A stretch of DNA of 64,000 nt from Eoetvoesia sp035555955 (GCF_035555955.1 NZ_DATMGA010000011.1:62001-126000), one strand, 5' to 3'. Numbered from the stretch's first letter, positions 1 through 8,930 are shown. The notes: generated from the letters alone by a model not told the origin. Translations and numbers: made by a program.

Positions 1-1133
1 CGCTTGTTGGGCTTGATCCAGTCTGTCTTGCCCAGTTGCGCGGCAAAGGGCTGGACGCTGGCGGCGGCCGAAGAGCCGCCCTGGGACAGCGCCTGCACGG
101 TCTGCTTGACCGTTTGCAGGTAGTCCTGGGGCAGGTAGCGCGAATCGGTACGCGGATAGGTAAGGGCTTTGTGGCGCTCGTACAGGGTTTGCGCCAGCGC
201 CAGGGTGGTCTTGGCCGAAAAGCCGAAGCGCGAGTTGGCCTCGCGCTGCAGCGACGTAAGGTCGAACAGCGCCGGCGACATCTGCGTGGAGGGCTTGGAT
301 TCTTCGGTGACCTTGCCGGGCTGGTTGCGGCAGGCGGCGACGATGGTTTGCGCCGCATTGAGCGACCACAGGCGCGAATCGCGCTGCTCGGGATCCTGCT
401 CGTTCTTGGTGAACTTGGGGTCGAACCAGCGGCCGGTATAGAAGCCGGCGGCCGCGACGAAGGTGCCGTGCACCTCCCAGTAGTCGCGCGGGACGAAGCG
501 GCGGATGCGCTCTTCGCGTTCCGCGACGATGGCCAGCGTGGGGGTCTGCACGCGGCCGACAGGGGTCTTGAAGAAGCCGCCGTCCTTGCTGTTGAAGGCG
601 GTCATGGCGCGCGTGCCGTTGATGCCCACCAGCCAGTCGGCTTCAGCGCGCGAGCGAGCCGCCGCTTCCAGCGGCTTCATGGTCTCGTCGTCGCGCAGGC
701 TTTGGAAGGCTTCGCGGATGGCGGCCTGGGTCATGGAACGCAGCCACAGGCGCTGCACGGGCTTTTTGACGCCCGCGTATTGCACGATGTAACGGAAGAT
801 GAGCTCGCCCTCGCGGCCCGCGTCGCAGGCGTTGATGACGGCGGTGACGTCTTTGCGCTTGAGCAGCTTGACCAGCAGCTTGAGGCGCTCGGCCGAGCGT
901 TTGTCGGCCGGCCCGAGTTCGAACTGGGGAGGAATGACGGGCAGGTGGGTGAAGCTCCATTTGCCGCGCACGGGGTCGTTGGGCGCCACCAGGGTCAGCA
1001 GGTGGCCGATACTGGAAGCGAGCACGTATTGCTCGCTTTCAAAGTAGTCGCCTTCCCGCGTAAACCCGCCCAGGGCCCGGGAGATGTCTAAGGCAACCGA
1101 GGGTTTCTCGGCAATGATCAGCGTTTTGTCCAT
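1..1133 (-). CDS. topB: DNA topoisomerase III, 3' end outside window
   Basis: Type IA topoisomerase that relaxes and decatenates DNA through a transient 5'-phosphotyrosine link. The 377 visible residues begin MDKTLIIAEKPS at an ATG at 1131-1133. They hold the Toprim domain with the metal-binding CDAGREGE (about residues 103-110) and the catalytic-Tyr motif ALTYPRTDSR (Tyr about 326). The reading frame stays open to base 1, so the C-terminal part (zinc-finger or basic tail) lies outside the window. It is the third gene of a minus-strand run smg-gluQ-topB, in keeping with the usual pairing of smg with a topoisomerase gene. TopB rather than TopA is inferred from the short N-terminus and the AEKPSVALDISRALG start. 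Confidence 0.93.
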   Translation of the reverse strand, partial: MDKTLIIAEKPSVALDISRALGGFTREGDYFESEQYVLASSIGHLLTLVAPNDPVRGKWSFTHLPVIPPQFELGPADKRSAERLKLLVKLLKRKDVTAVINACDAGREGELIFRYIVQYAGVKKPVQRLWLRSMTQAAIREAFQSLRDDETMKPLEAAARSRAEADWLVGINGTRAMTAFNSKDGGFFKTPVGRVQTPTLAIVAEREERIRRFVPRDYWEVHGTFVAAAGFYTGRWFDPKFTKNEQDPEQRDSRLWSLNAAQTIVAACRNQPGKVTEESKPSTQMSPALFDLTSLQREANSRFGFSAKTTLALAQTLYERHKALTYPRTDSRYLPQDYLQTVKQTVQALSQGGSSAAASVQPFAAQLGKTDWIKPNK

Positions 1134-1343
1134 GTATATCCAGTAACTGCATTTACAGCAGCGATAGCGCGGATCATACGGGGGGACAAATGCACAATGC
1201 AAGTCGCACCAGACAGAAAGCACCACCGGGAGGCGGAAACAACTATGTTTCGACCCCGGAATGCCCGGCTGTCCGGGGCGCCGGCGGGCGTGTGTTCCAC
1301 GATGACCTGGCTGTTTGGCCGGATGATCCGCTAATTCAATATA

Positions 1344-2213
1344 TCAAATGTTGAAGCGGGCGGCCCATTGCGGCAGTGCGGCCTTCCAGAATGCCTCGAT
1401 GTTTTCCGCCCCCGGCAGGGACTCGAACCCCAGCCTGCGCCAGGCGCGGTCCAGGGTGCGCAGGGGATCGGAGCCGTCCAGCGCGGGGGCGTGGTTTTGC
1501 TTGGAAAGCTTGTGCCCGTGTTCGTCGAGGACCAGCGGCACGTGCATGACATCAGGGCAGGGCGCGCCCAGGCGGCCGGCCAGGAGCCGCTGTCGGGCGG
1601 TGGAGTCGAGCAGGTCGGCGCCGCGCACGATATCGGTGATTTCCTGCTTCCAGTCGTCGATGACGACGACGAACTGGTAGGCCCACAGGCCGTCGGCGCG
1701 CTTCACGATGAAATCGCCCACCGTATTTGCAACATTCTGTTGCTGCGGGCCGAGCCAGCGGTCATGGAAGTGAACCATGCCCTCGGGAACGCGCCAGCGC
1801 CAGGCGCGCACCGGCCTGCCGGGCCGCACTCCGTTGCGGCATGTGCCGGGATAGGCGCGCTGGCCGATTTCCTGGCGGGTGCAGCCGCAGCCGTATACGC
1901 ATCCCTGGGCGTTCAAGGCGTCGAACACCGATTGATACAGGGCGTGGCGGCGCGACTGCCAGACCGGCTCGCCGTCCCAGTGCATGCCCAGGGCCTGCAA
2001 CTGGCCCATGATGAGGCGATCGGCGCCCGCCACGGCGCGGGGCGTGTCGATGTCCTCGATGCGCAGCAGCCAGCGGCCCTGGTGGGCGCGGGCGTCGAGA
2101 AAGCTGGCCATGGCGGCGACCAGCGACCCGTCGTGCAGGGGGCCGCTGGGACTGGGGGCGAACCGCCCCGTATAGCCCTGTCTGGCTCGCAGAGCCTGGG
2201 ACGAATACAGCAA
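1344..2213 (-). CDS. gluQ: Glutamyl-Q tRNA(Asp) synthetase
   Basis: GluQ-RS glutamylates queuosine at the wobble position of tRNA(Asp). The 289-residue protein has the class I synthetase catalytic fold but no anticodon-binding domain, as expected for this family (about 290-310 residues). Visible motifs are the HIGH-equivalent SGPLHDGSL near residues 23-31, zinc-ligand cysteines in CGCTRQ and YPGTCRNG (about 109-125), and the KMSKS-equivalent HKLSKQ near 245. The start is a TTG (2211-2213), placed because conserved residues begin soon after and there is no earlier ATG. The Shine-Dalgarno is weak, so the exact start is uncertain. It follows smg by 13 bp. Confidence 0.92.
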   Translation of the reverse strand: MLYSSQALRARQGYTGRFAPSPSGPLHDGSLVAAMASFLDARAHQGRWLLRIEDIDTPRAVAGADRLIMGQLQALGMHWDGEPVWQSRRHALYQSVFDALNAQGCVYGCGCTRQEIGQRAYPGTCRNGVRPGRPVRAWRWRVPEGMVHFHDRWLGPQQQNVANTVGDFIVKRADGLWAYQFVVVIDDWKQEITDIVRGADLLDSTARQRLLAGRLGAPCPDVMHVPLVLDEHGHKLSKQNHAPALDGSDPLRTLDRAWRRLGFESLPGAENIEAFWKAALPQWAARFNI

Positions 2214-2226
2214 GGGTTAACAGGCC

Positions 2227-2688
2227 CTAGTGCGAGGGCCGGGAGTGGTCGTCGGTGAGCAGTTCTTCGAGCACCAGGTGGTCGATTTCGGCCTCCTGGC
2301 TCCAAAGCACCATGAGGGCGATGATTTTGATTTTTTCGAGGGGAATGGGCGATTCGTGCGTGGCCTGGGCCCGCTCGATGAGGATTTCGCGCAACACCGC
2401 CGGCAGCGCCCCCGAGCTTTCGAGGAAGCTGATGAAGCCTATGGCCTCGGTGCCCAGGGCCTGGTATTCCTGTTCGGTGAAGATGCGCCGACTGTTGCTT
2501 TGCGGCGTTTGAGCCAGCGCGATGCATTGCTCGGTAGTTTGGGCCAGGCCGTACAGCCAGCCCAGGGCTTCGTCGATGTCGTCGTGCTCGAACCCCACCG
2601 CGGCCAGCTTGTGCGCCAGGACGTCTGCGTCGGGGCAGGCTTGCGGCGTGTAGTAGTTTTCGAATAAGTAAACCAGGATATCGAACAT
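2227..2688 (-). CDS. smg: Smg/DUF494 family protein
   Basis: Small conserved protein (153 residues) of the Smg (DUF494) family, found in beta- and gammaproteobacteria next to topoisomerase and dprA genes. Its biochemical role is not established. The N-terminus MFDILVYLFENYY and the acidic helical body are characteristic. It is the first gene of a minus-strand run with gluQ and topB; no dprA is present upstream. The 175-bp upstream gap carries several GTAAA/TTTAC inverted and direct repeats that may be regulatory (2716-2778). Confidence 0.88.
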   Translation of the reverse strand: MFDILVYLFENYYTPQACPDADVLAHKLAAVGFEHDDIDEALGWLYGLAQTTEQCIALAQTPQSNSRRIFTEQEYQALGTEAIGFISFLESSGALPAVLREILIERAQATHESPIPLEKIKIIALMVLWSQEAEIDHLVLEELLTDDHSRPSH

Positions 2689-2715
2689 AGGTGACTCAGG
2701 TTGCCCATTGGAAAT

Positions 2716-2778
2716 GTTTACACGGGGTAAACGGGTTAACCGGTAAAGTTTGATTCGACTTTACTTGATCTGACTTTA
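2716..2778. promoter_or_regulatory. Repeat array upstream of smg
   Basis: Two inverted repeats and one direct repeat built on the same core: GTTTAC-n5-GTAAAC at 2716-2732, GTAAAGT-n8-ACTTTAC at 2743-2764, and a second GACTTTAC at about 2772-2779, 15 bp after the first. The spacing and symmetry look like a multi-site operator. It lies 28-90 bp upstream of the smg start. No matching regulator is visible nearby. Confidence 0.35.
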
Positions 2779-2780
2779 CG

Positions 2781-2806
2781 CCGAATTGCCATTGCGGGCA
2801 ATTCGG
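2781..2806. terminator. Strong hairpin downstream of TonB receptor gene
   Basis: Perfect 10-bp stem (CCGAATTGCC / GGCAATTCGG) with a 6-nt loop, 58 bp past the stop of the minus-strand TonB-dependent receptor gene. There is no clear U-tract on either strand, so it is a plausible but non-canonical terminator or 3'-end stabiliser. Confidence 0.4.
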
Positions 2807-2863
2807 GAATGTGTCACTGGCTCCAGTATAAACGCTTGTCGTATCGTGACTGTCCGGCGGGCG

Positions 2864-5251
2864 TTACAGCCTGATCTTCAGCTCGGCAAGCACGGTGCGG
2901 CCCGGATAGGGGTGGTAGATGAAGGCTTGCTTGTTGAAAATATTGTTGATGCCCAGGCTGGCCTCCACGTGCTGGCTCCAGCGGTAGTTCAGGCGGGCGT
3001 CCACGATCAGGAAGGTGCTGGAGCCGCCATAGGTATCGGGGTTGGTGTCGGTATTGGTCAGCGTGTTGTATTGCCGGCCCGAGTAGCGCCCGGCGACCGT
3101 CAGCGCGGTGTCCTGGTTGAAGTGCCAGGTGGCCGAGGCGTTCAGCCGCCAGCGCGGCACGCGCGGAAACAGATTGCCCTCGGTTTCCGGGCTGCGCGAG
3201 TTCTCCAGAATGGTCGAGTGCGTGTAGCCGGCCCCCAGCGCCAGGTCCAGCCCCCGCACACCGACGTCGTAGCCCTGGAAGTCGAGTTCCACCCCCCGGT
3301 TGCGCACTTTGTCGATGTTCTGGATGTTGGTGATATTGGGGTAGACGGTGGTGTCGGTCTGGGAGTACAGGGTGTCCTTGACGTCGTCCTGGAACAGCGC
3401 CACGCGCACCTGGCCCACACCCGCGTCCCAGTCCAGCGCCAGTTCCTTGCTGAGCGTGCTTTCGGGCTTCAGATTGGGGTCGTTGTTGATGATGGCGCCG
3501 CTTGCCACGCTGCCCTGGAACAGCTCGCTGACCGTGGGAAAGCGGTAGGCCTTGCCCAGCGATGCGCTTAGCGTCAGGGTCTTGCCCAGCTCATAGGCCA
3601 GGGAGGCCTTGGGCGAGAGCGCGTTCTGGCTGCGTGGGGCATAGTCCAGCGTGGCGCCGCCGCTGGCGCGCGATCCCTGGTAGGCGCGCCACTGCTCGTA
3701 GCGCAGGCCGGTCGTCAGCGTCCAGCGCGGCGCCAGCAGCCAGGCGTCCTGGGCGTAGAGGGCCTGCGTGCTGGTCGTGCCCTGGAATGCCTGGGCAAGG
3801 GCGCCGGCGCCGCCGGTCCGCCAGTTGCCGGTGTCAAAGCTGTTGCTGTCCAGCCGGTAGCGGTCGAAGTGATAGCCCAGCACGATGTGGTGCGAGCCGG
3901 GGGTATGGCCGGCCGGCGTGTAGCTGGCCTGCGCCTCCAGCGTTTTCCAGCCGCTGCCCTGGTTGCTGGCCAGGGAGCCGGGGCCGTTGTTGGGGCCGGC
4001 CAGGTCGGCTGTGCGCTGCGTGTCGTTCATCAGCGCGAAGCTGGACATGTTCAGGCTGTAGTTCCAGCCCTGGGCGTGGCGGGTCTTCAGCGACAGGCCA
4101 TAGAGCGCGCTTTCGCTGCGGCCGCTGCTGTCGGCCATGGCGCCGGGGTCTATCGTATAGGCCTGGCCGCCGATATCGACCTGGCCGGCGTACACGGGCC
4201 GCCCGGCATCGTCGTACAGCAGGGTGTCGTTGCGGCTGTCGTAGCGGCGGTTCCAGTAGCTCATGGAAAAACCGGCCTGCAGCGTCGGCGTGATGTCGTA
4301 GGCCAGCTTCAGCTTGAACTGGTCCTGAACCAGCCTGACGCTGCCTTCGGCGCTGGTGCCCACGATGAGGCCGGGCTTGCCGTACTGGTCGATGTAGGGC
4401 TGCGCGCCGCGGACGTGCGTGTAGCCGCTGCCGGCTGGCGTCGCCGATGGCTTCAGGGTGGCGAACTGCATGGGCTGGCTGGTGTTTTCCAGGTGATCCG
4501 CGCCGATCAGGAAAGACAAACTGCCCACTTTGTCGCCGATGCTGGCTGTCTGCTGCGAGCCTTGCAAGTCCTTGTCGATCCCGTAAAGGTCGAAGTGCTG
4601 GGAAAAGAACTGGCTCTTGGCCGAGGCCTCCAGCCTGGTCGGCATGCGGGTGGTGATGGCCACGGTCGCCCCCATCGAATTGCCCGGATACAGGGCCGAG
4701 AAAGGGCCGTAAAACGTCTCGACCCGTTCGATGTCGTCGGGGAACACCATGGACCACTTGGGCGCGAAGCTGTAGGTGTTGCCCAGGAAGTTGCTGAGCA
4801 GCATGCCGTCCGCATACACCAGGCCGCGTGCGCTTTGCGAGTTGTTGGTGCCGCGCACGGAGATCAGGGAGTTCTGGTCGCCGATGTAGCGCTTGCGTAT
4901 GCCGAAGTTGGGCAGGTACTTCAGGGCGTCCTCGGTGTTGATCATATTGATCTGCTTCAACTCGTCCGGACCGGTAACGTGCACGGCGACGGGCAGTTGG
5001 GGGTCCAGCCCGCTGGCCGGTTGCCCGGCGGTGACGGTGATGGGCGCGAGCATGGCTTCGGGGGCATTGGCGGCGGAGCCTGTGCGTGAAGCTTGGGAGG
5101 CTGTATTCGGGGCGGCAGGCGTGGGGCCGGCCGCATCGCTGGTTTGCGCATGGGCGGCTTGCATGCCGCCCAGCAGGCACGGCAGCACGGCCAGGCGCAG
5201 GGCGTGCGCGAGCCGGCTCCGGCCCGCGCGCACGATGGCTATAGGGTTCAT
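2864..5251 (-). CDS. TonB-dependent outer-membrane receptor
   Basis: Outer-membrane beta-barrel that imports a ligand using TonB energy. The 795-residue protein has an N-terminal Sec signal peptide (cleavage near AHAQ, residue 36). A plug domain follows at roughly residues 70-205, with IRKRYIGDQNSLISVRG and the FYGPFSALYPGNSMGATV segment, then a large barrel ending in ELKIRL with a terminal Leu rather than the usual Phe. It lies downstream of a DUF2946 gene on the same strand, after an 88-bp gap. A Fur-like box precedes DUF2946, so the pair may be iron-controlled. DUF2946/receptor pairs are often annotated with copper uptake, but no copper-specific motif is visible. The ligand remains open. 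Confidence 0.88.
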   Translation of the reverse strand: MNPIAIVRAGRSRLAHALRLAVLPCLLGGMQAAHAQTSDAAGPTPAAPNTASQASRTGSAANAPEAMLAPITVTAGQPASGLDPQLPVAVHVTGPDELKQINMINTEDALKYLPNFGIRKRYIGDQNSLISVRGTNNSQSARGLVYADGMLLSNFLGNTYSFAPKWSMVFPDDIERVETFYGPFSALYPGNSMGATVAITTRMPTRLEASAKSQFFSQHFDLYGIDKDLQGSQQTASIGDKVGSLSFLIGADHLENTSQPMQFATLKPSATPAGSGYTHVRGAQPYIDQYGKPGLIVGTSAEGSVRLVQDQFKLKLAYDITPTLQAGFSMSYWNRRYDSRNDTLLYDDAGRPVYAGQVDIGGQAYTIDPGAMADSSGRSESALYGLSLKTRHAQGWNYSLNMSSFALMNDTQRTADLAGPNNGPGSLASNQGSGWKTLEAQASYTPAGHTPGSHHIVLGYHFDRYRLDSNSFDTGNWRTGGAGALAQAFQGTTSTQALYAQDAWLLAPRWTLTTGLRYEQWRAYQGSRASGGATLDYAPRSQNALSPKASLAYELGKTLTLSASLGKAYRFPTVSELFQGSVASGAIINNDPNLKPESTLSKELALDWDAGVGQVRVALFQDDVKDTLYSQTDTTVYPNITNIQNIDKVRNRGVELDFQGYDVGVRGLDLALGAGYTHSTILENSRSPETEGNLFPRVPRWRLNASATWHFNQDTALTVAGRYSGRQYNTLTNTDTNPDTYGGSSTFLIVDARLNYRWSQHVEASLGINNIFNKQAFIYHPYPGRTVLAELKIRL

Positions 5252-5339
5252 GATGGTCTTCTGTCAAAGGTTCTGGAAGCGACGCCCGCGGCGCTTTACG
5301 GCCAAGGGCCGGCGCGGTGCGGAGGACGGCGAGAAGGGC

Positions 5340-5741
5340 TCAGGCGGACAGAAGAGGCGGTGCGCGAGGCTGCGCGAAGGGGTATTCGGGGACGGCTGCC
5401 GCGACCGTGGCGGCAGGAGGAGTCGCCAAGGGTCGCCAGGCGGCTACGCCGGCCTGCACGCCGGCAACCGCATGCGCCAGCGGCGCATGGGCGGCCAGCA
5501 GCCCGCAGTAGGCGCAGGCCTTCAGGCTGTGATCGGTTTGCGGGTGATGGCCGGGGTCGGCGTCGGTGTTTAAATCGAGGCTGAGCTGCGAGGAGGCCTG
5601 GCCCGGCAGGCAGATGGAAAGCGATAGTTCCCGACCCTGCTCGTGCTGCACGCTTTGCGAAATCGCCGGCATGAGCACGGCCAGCCAGATGGCCAGCAGT
5701 CCCACCCATGCGGTGAATTTGCGGTGCTTGGAAAACGCCAT
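5340..5741 (-). CDS. DUF2946 family protein
   Basis: 133-residue protein with an N-terminal hydrophobic segment (WVGLLAIWLAVLMPAISQS, residues 13-31; signal peptide or anchor) and a Cys/His motif HSLKACAYCGLLAAH at about residues 71-85, the hallmark of DUF2946. The family is commonly encoded beside TonB-dependent receptors and metal genes; a periplasmic metal-related role is inferred, not shown. The ATG at 5739-5741 lies 28-42 nt below a Fur-like box. The receptor gene follows on the same strand. Confidence 0.78.
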   Translation of the reverse strand: MAFSKHRKFTAWVGLLAIWLAVLMPAISQSVQHEQGRELSLSICLPGQASSQLSLDLNTDADPGHHPQTDHSLKACAYCGLLAAHAPLAHAVAGVQAGVAAWRPLATPPAATVAAAVPEYPFAQPRAPPLLSA

Positions 5742-5768
5742 TTGAAGGGCGCGCCGAAAGAGGCGCGT

Positions 5769-5783
5769 TGAGAATTATTCGCA
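5769..5783 (-). promoter_or_regulatory. Fur-like box upstream of DUF2946/receptor pair
   Basis: TGAGAAT-T-ATTCGCA matches the 7-1-7 Fur pattern TGATAAT-n-ATTATCA at 11 of 14 positions. It sits 28-42 nt upstream of the DUF2946 start, a position fitting promoter overlap. Iron repression of the receptor is inferred. Confidence 0.45.
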
Positions 5784-5827
5784 AGCGTCATTCTACGGGT
5801 TTCGATTGGCCGGCACAATGCGAGGCC

Positions 5828-5991
5828 AGGAGCGTGGGCGGCAGAAACCGTCCGGGCTGCAAAGCCGTCTGCTCCGTTCATATTTCCGCCGCTTCTTGGC
5901 CCATAGAACCACTATGGGCCGGCAAATCGTCAAAAATCTGCCCTGTCGCAGCCGGCTTTTCGCCTCGAACGTTTCTGCCGCCCACGCTCCT
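5828..5991. repeat. 164-bp palindromic MITE-like element
   Basis: A perfect 21-bp terminal inverted repeat (5828-5848 and 5971-5991, starting AGGAGCGTGGGCGG) encloses a segment. Its exact centre is another perfect hairpin: 9-bp stem GGCCCATAG / CTATGGGCC at 5898-5920 with a 5-nt loop. The arms between also pair imperfectly, so the whole unit can fold into one long hairpin. It begins 10 bp past the stop of liuB and lies upstream of DUF2946. No ORF or clear target-site duplication is visible. It could be a non-autonomous mobile element or a structured 3' end. Confidence 0.6.
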
Positions 5992-6000
5992 AGGCGCCGC

Positions 6001-7605
6001 CTACATCCTGAACAGGCCGAAGCGGGTTTCCTCGATAGGGGCGTTTTGCGCCATGCGCAGCCCCGCCGCCAGCACCGAACGGGTGTCGGCGGGCTCGATG
6101 ATGCCGTCGTCCCAGAGGCGGGCGGTGGAATACAAGGCGTGTCCCTCGTGTTCGTATTGGTCGCGTATGGGCTGCTTGAAGGCTTCTTCTTCCTCGGCGC
6201 TCCAGGGCTGGCCTTTGGCCTGCAGGCCGTCGCGCCGCAGCGTGGCCAGGACGCTGGCGGCCAGCTCGCCACCCATGACCGAAATGCGGGCATTGGGCCA
6301 CATGAACAGCAGGCGCGGGTTGAAGGCGCGTCCGCACATGCCGTAGTTGCCGGCGCCAAACGAACCGCCGACGATGACCGTGAACTTGGGGACGGCCGCC
6401 GTGGACACGGCGGTGACCATCTTGGCTCCGTGGCGCGCTATGCCTTCGTTCTCGACGCGGCGCCCCACCATGAAGCCGGTGATGTTCTGCAGGAATACCA
6501 GCGGGATCTTGCGCTGGCAGCATAGTTCGATGAAATGGGCGCCTTTCTGCGCGGCTTCTGAAAACAGGATGCCGTTGTTGCCGACGATGCCGGCGGGCAT
6601 GCCCTCGATGCGCGCAAAGCCGGTTACCAGCGTGGTGCCGTAGCGGGCCTTGAATTCGTCGAACTCCGAGCCGTCGACCAGGCGCGCGACGATTTCGCGC
6701 ACATCGTATTGCCGGCGCGCGTCGGCGGGGACGATGCCGTTGATCTCCTGCGGATCGTATCGCGGCTCGGCGAATGCCGCGCCGCGAACCGGCGACGGCG
6801 GCAGGTTCAGCCTGGCGACGGCGTTGCGCGCCAGTTGCAGGGCGTGGTCGTCGTCGTCGGCCAGGTGGTCGGCCACGCCCGACAGGCGGGTATGGACGTC
6901 GCCGCCGCCAAGGTCCTCGGCCGAGACGATTTCGCCGGTGGCGGCTTTGACCAGGGGCGGCCCGGCCAGGAAGATGGTGCCCTGGTTGCGCACGATGATG
7001 GATTCGTCGCACATGGCCGGCACGTAGGCGCCGCCGGCCGTGCACGAGCCCATGACCACGGCGATCTGCGCAATGCCCATCGACGACATGACGGCCTGGT
7101 TGTAGAAGATGCGTCCGAAGTGGTCGCGGTCGGGAAATACCTGGTCCTGATGGGGCAGGTGCGCCCCGCCCGAGTCGACCAGGTAGATGCACGGCAGGCG
7201 GTTCTGCTGGGCGATTTCCTGGGCGCGCAAATGCTTCTTGACCGTGGCCGGGTAGTAGGTGCCGCCCTTGACGGTGGCGTCGTTGCAGACAATGACGCAG
7301 TCGATGCCTGCAACACGGCCTATGCCCGTGATGAGGCCGGCGCCCGGGGTGTCTTCGTGGTAGAGCTGGTGGCCGGCAAGCGGCGAAAGCTCCAGGAAGC
7401 GGCTGTCGGGATCCAGCAGCCGCATGACCCGCTCCCGCGGCAGCAGCTTGCCGCGCGCCGTATGTTTTTGCCGCGCCTGTTCGCTGCCGCCCTGGCGCGC
7501 ATGGGCCAGGTGCTTGCGCAAGTCGTCCAGGGCGTGCTGCATGGACTGCGCATTGTCGCGGAAGGTCCGCGAGGCGGGGTCGATCCGGGATTCGATGGCG
7601 GGCAT
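6001..7605 (-). CDS. liuB: 3-Methylcrotonyl-CoA carboxylase, non-biotin subunit
   Basis: Carboxyltransferase subunit that moves CO2 from biotin to 3-methylcrotonyl-CoA in leucine degradation. At 534 residues it has the usual family length, with two crotonase-fold halves: the N-terminal half holds DSGGAHLPHQDQVFPD and GSCTAGGAYVPAM, the C-terminal half QNITGFMVGRR and GGSFGAGNYGMCGRAF. The ending EETRFGLFRM is typical for MccB rather than PccB. It lies 48 bp after a thiolase gene, with aceK and ivd further upstream. The expected partners liuC (3-methylglutaconyl-CoA hydratase) and liuD (biotin subunit) do not follow; a palindromic element and unrelated genes do. They must be elsewhere. Confidence 0.9.
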   Translation of the reverse strand: MPAIESRIDPASRTFRDNAQSMQHALDDLRKHLAHARQGGSEQARQKHTARGKLLPRERVMRLLDPDSRFLELSPLAGHQLYHEDTPGAGLITGIGRVAGIDCVIVCNDATVKGGTYYPATVKKHLRAQEIAQQNRLPCIYLVDSGGAHLPHQDQVFPDRDHFGRIFYNQAVMSSMGIAQIAVVMGSCTAGGAYVPAMCDESIIVRNQGTIFLAGPPLVKAATGEIVSAEDLGGGDVHTRLSGVADHLADDDDHALQLARNAVARLNLPPSPVRGAAFAEPRYDPQEINGIVPADARRQYDVREIVARLVDGSEFDEFKARYGTTLVTGFARIEGMPAGIVGNNGILFSEAAQKGAHFIELCCQRKIPLVFLQNITGFMVGRRVENEGIARHGAKMVTAVSTAAVPKFTVIVGGSFGAGNYGMCGRAFNPRLLFMWPNARISVMGGELAASVLATLRRDGLQAKGQPWSAEEEEAFKQPIRDQYEHEGHALYSTARLWDDGIIEPADTRSVLAAGLRMAQNAPIEETRFGLFRM

Positions 7606-7653
7606 GGCAATTCCAGGACGGACGGCGGGGGCGTGCCGCCCCCCCTTGCCTAG

Positions 7654-8835
7654 TTACAGCATTTCGAAGGCCATGGCCACGGCTTCGCCGCCGCCGATGC
7701 ATAGCGTGGCGATGCCGCGCTTGCCGCCGGTTTTGCGCAAGGCGCCCACCAGGGTGGTGATGAGGCGCGCGCCCGAGGCGCCGATGGGATGGCCCAGCGC
7801 GGTGGCGCCGCCATGGATGTTGACCTTGGCGGGATCGAGGCTGAGCTCGGTCATGGCGGCCATGGTCACCACGGCGAAGGCTTCGTTGATTTCGTAGAGG
7901 TCGACGTCCTTGGCGGCCCAGCCGGTCTTGGCCAGCAGTTTTTGCACGGCGCCGACCGGCGCGGTGGTGAACCATTCCGGTTCCTGCGAGTGCTGGCTGT
8001 GGGCGACGACGCGGGCCAGCGGCTTGGCGCCGAGCTTCTTGGCGGTGGATTCGCGCATGAGCACCATGGCGGCCGCGCCGTCGGAAATGGAGGACGAGTT
8101 GGCGGCCGTAACCGTGCCGTCCTTTTTGAAGGCGGGTTTGAGCGTGGGGATTTTATCGGGCATGGCCTTGGTGGGGCCTTCGTCGATGTCGATGACCGTA
8201 TCGCCCTTGCGGCCGGCAACGGTGACGGGCGCGATTTCCCATTTGAAGCTGCCGTCCTCGGTGGCGGCGCGGGCGCGGCGCAGGGACTCCAGCGAGAAGG
8301 CGTCTTGCTTTTCGCGCGTGAACGTGTATTTGGATGCGCAGCTTTCCGCGAACACGCCCATGGCCGTGCCGCGCTGGTAGGCGTCTTCCAGGCCGTCCAG
8401 CGCCATGTGGTCGTAGACGGTGGAGTGACCGTAGCGGTAGCCCTGGCGGCCTTTCAGCAACAGGTATGGGGCGTTGCTCATGCTTTCCTGGCCGCCGGCG
8501 ACGACGACTTCGGCGCTGCCGGCCAGCAGCAGGTCGTGGCCGAACATGGCGGCCTTCATGCCCGAGCCGCAGACCTTGTGGATGGTGGTGCAGCCCGCGC
8601 TTTTCGGCAGGCCGGCTCCCAATGCCGCCTGGCGGGCCGGGGCCTGACCCTGGCCGGCTTGCAGCACGTTGCCCATGATGACTTCGTCGACGGCGTCGGC
8701 TGCGATGCCGGCCCGCTCGACGGCCGCCTTGATGGCGACGGAACCCAGTTCGTGGGCTGCCAGGCCGGAGAGACTGCCCATCATGCCGCCCATGGGCGTG
8801 CGGGCGACGGAAACTAGGACAATAGGATCAGACAT
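7654..8835 (-). CDS. Acetyl-CoA acetyltransferase (thiolase)
   Basis: 393-residue thiolase that condenses or cleaves acyl-CoA, here probably acetoacetyl-CoA at the end of leucine degradation. It shows the acylated Cys in KVCGSGMKAAM (about residue 90), the HGGATALGHPIGASGAR block with the active-site His, and CIGGGEAVAMAFE with the second Cys near the C-terminus. The start MSDPIVLVS (8833-8835) follows an AAGGAGTT ribosome-binding site; a longer in-frame extension exists but lacks conservation. It sits between aceK and liuB on the same strand. Confidence 0.9.
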   Translation of the reverse strand: MSDPIVLVSVARTPMGGMMGSLSGLAAHELGSVAIKAAVERAGIAADAVDEVIMGNVLQAGQGQAPARQAALGAGLPKSAGCTTIHKVCGSGMKAAMFGHDLLLAGSAEVVVAGGQESMSNAPYLLLKGRQGYRYGHSTVYDHMALDGLEDAYQRGTAMGVFAESCASKYTFTREKQDAFSLESLRRARAATEDGSFKWEIAPVTVAGRKGDTVIDIDEGPTKAMPDKIPTLKPAFKKDGTVTAANSSSISDGAAAMVLMRESTAKKLGAKPLARVVAHSQHSQEPEWFTTAPVGAVQKLLAKTGWAAKDVDLYEINEAFAVVTMAAMTELSLDPAKVNIHGGATALGHPIGASGARLITTLVGALRKTGGKRGIATLCIGGGEAVAMAFEML

Positions 8836-8930
8836 GTGTAACTCCTTGCGAATCAACAATCCAGTGTTTTGTTTGTTTGGTTCGTGCATTTGAATTCGGC
8901 GAATCAACCAAACAGCGCACTAACCATTTG

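Noticed and set aside
5828..5991. Integron attC site
   Set aside because: Palindromic, but the ends do not fit the GTTRRRY/RYYYAAC core pattern and no integrase or cassettes are near.
5990..7975. 661-codon minus-strand frame overlapping liuB
   Set aside because: Arg/His/Pro-rich shadow in another frame of the carboxylase and thiolase genes.
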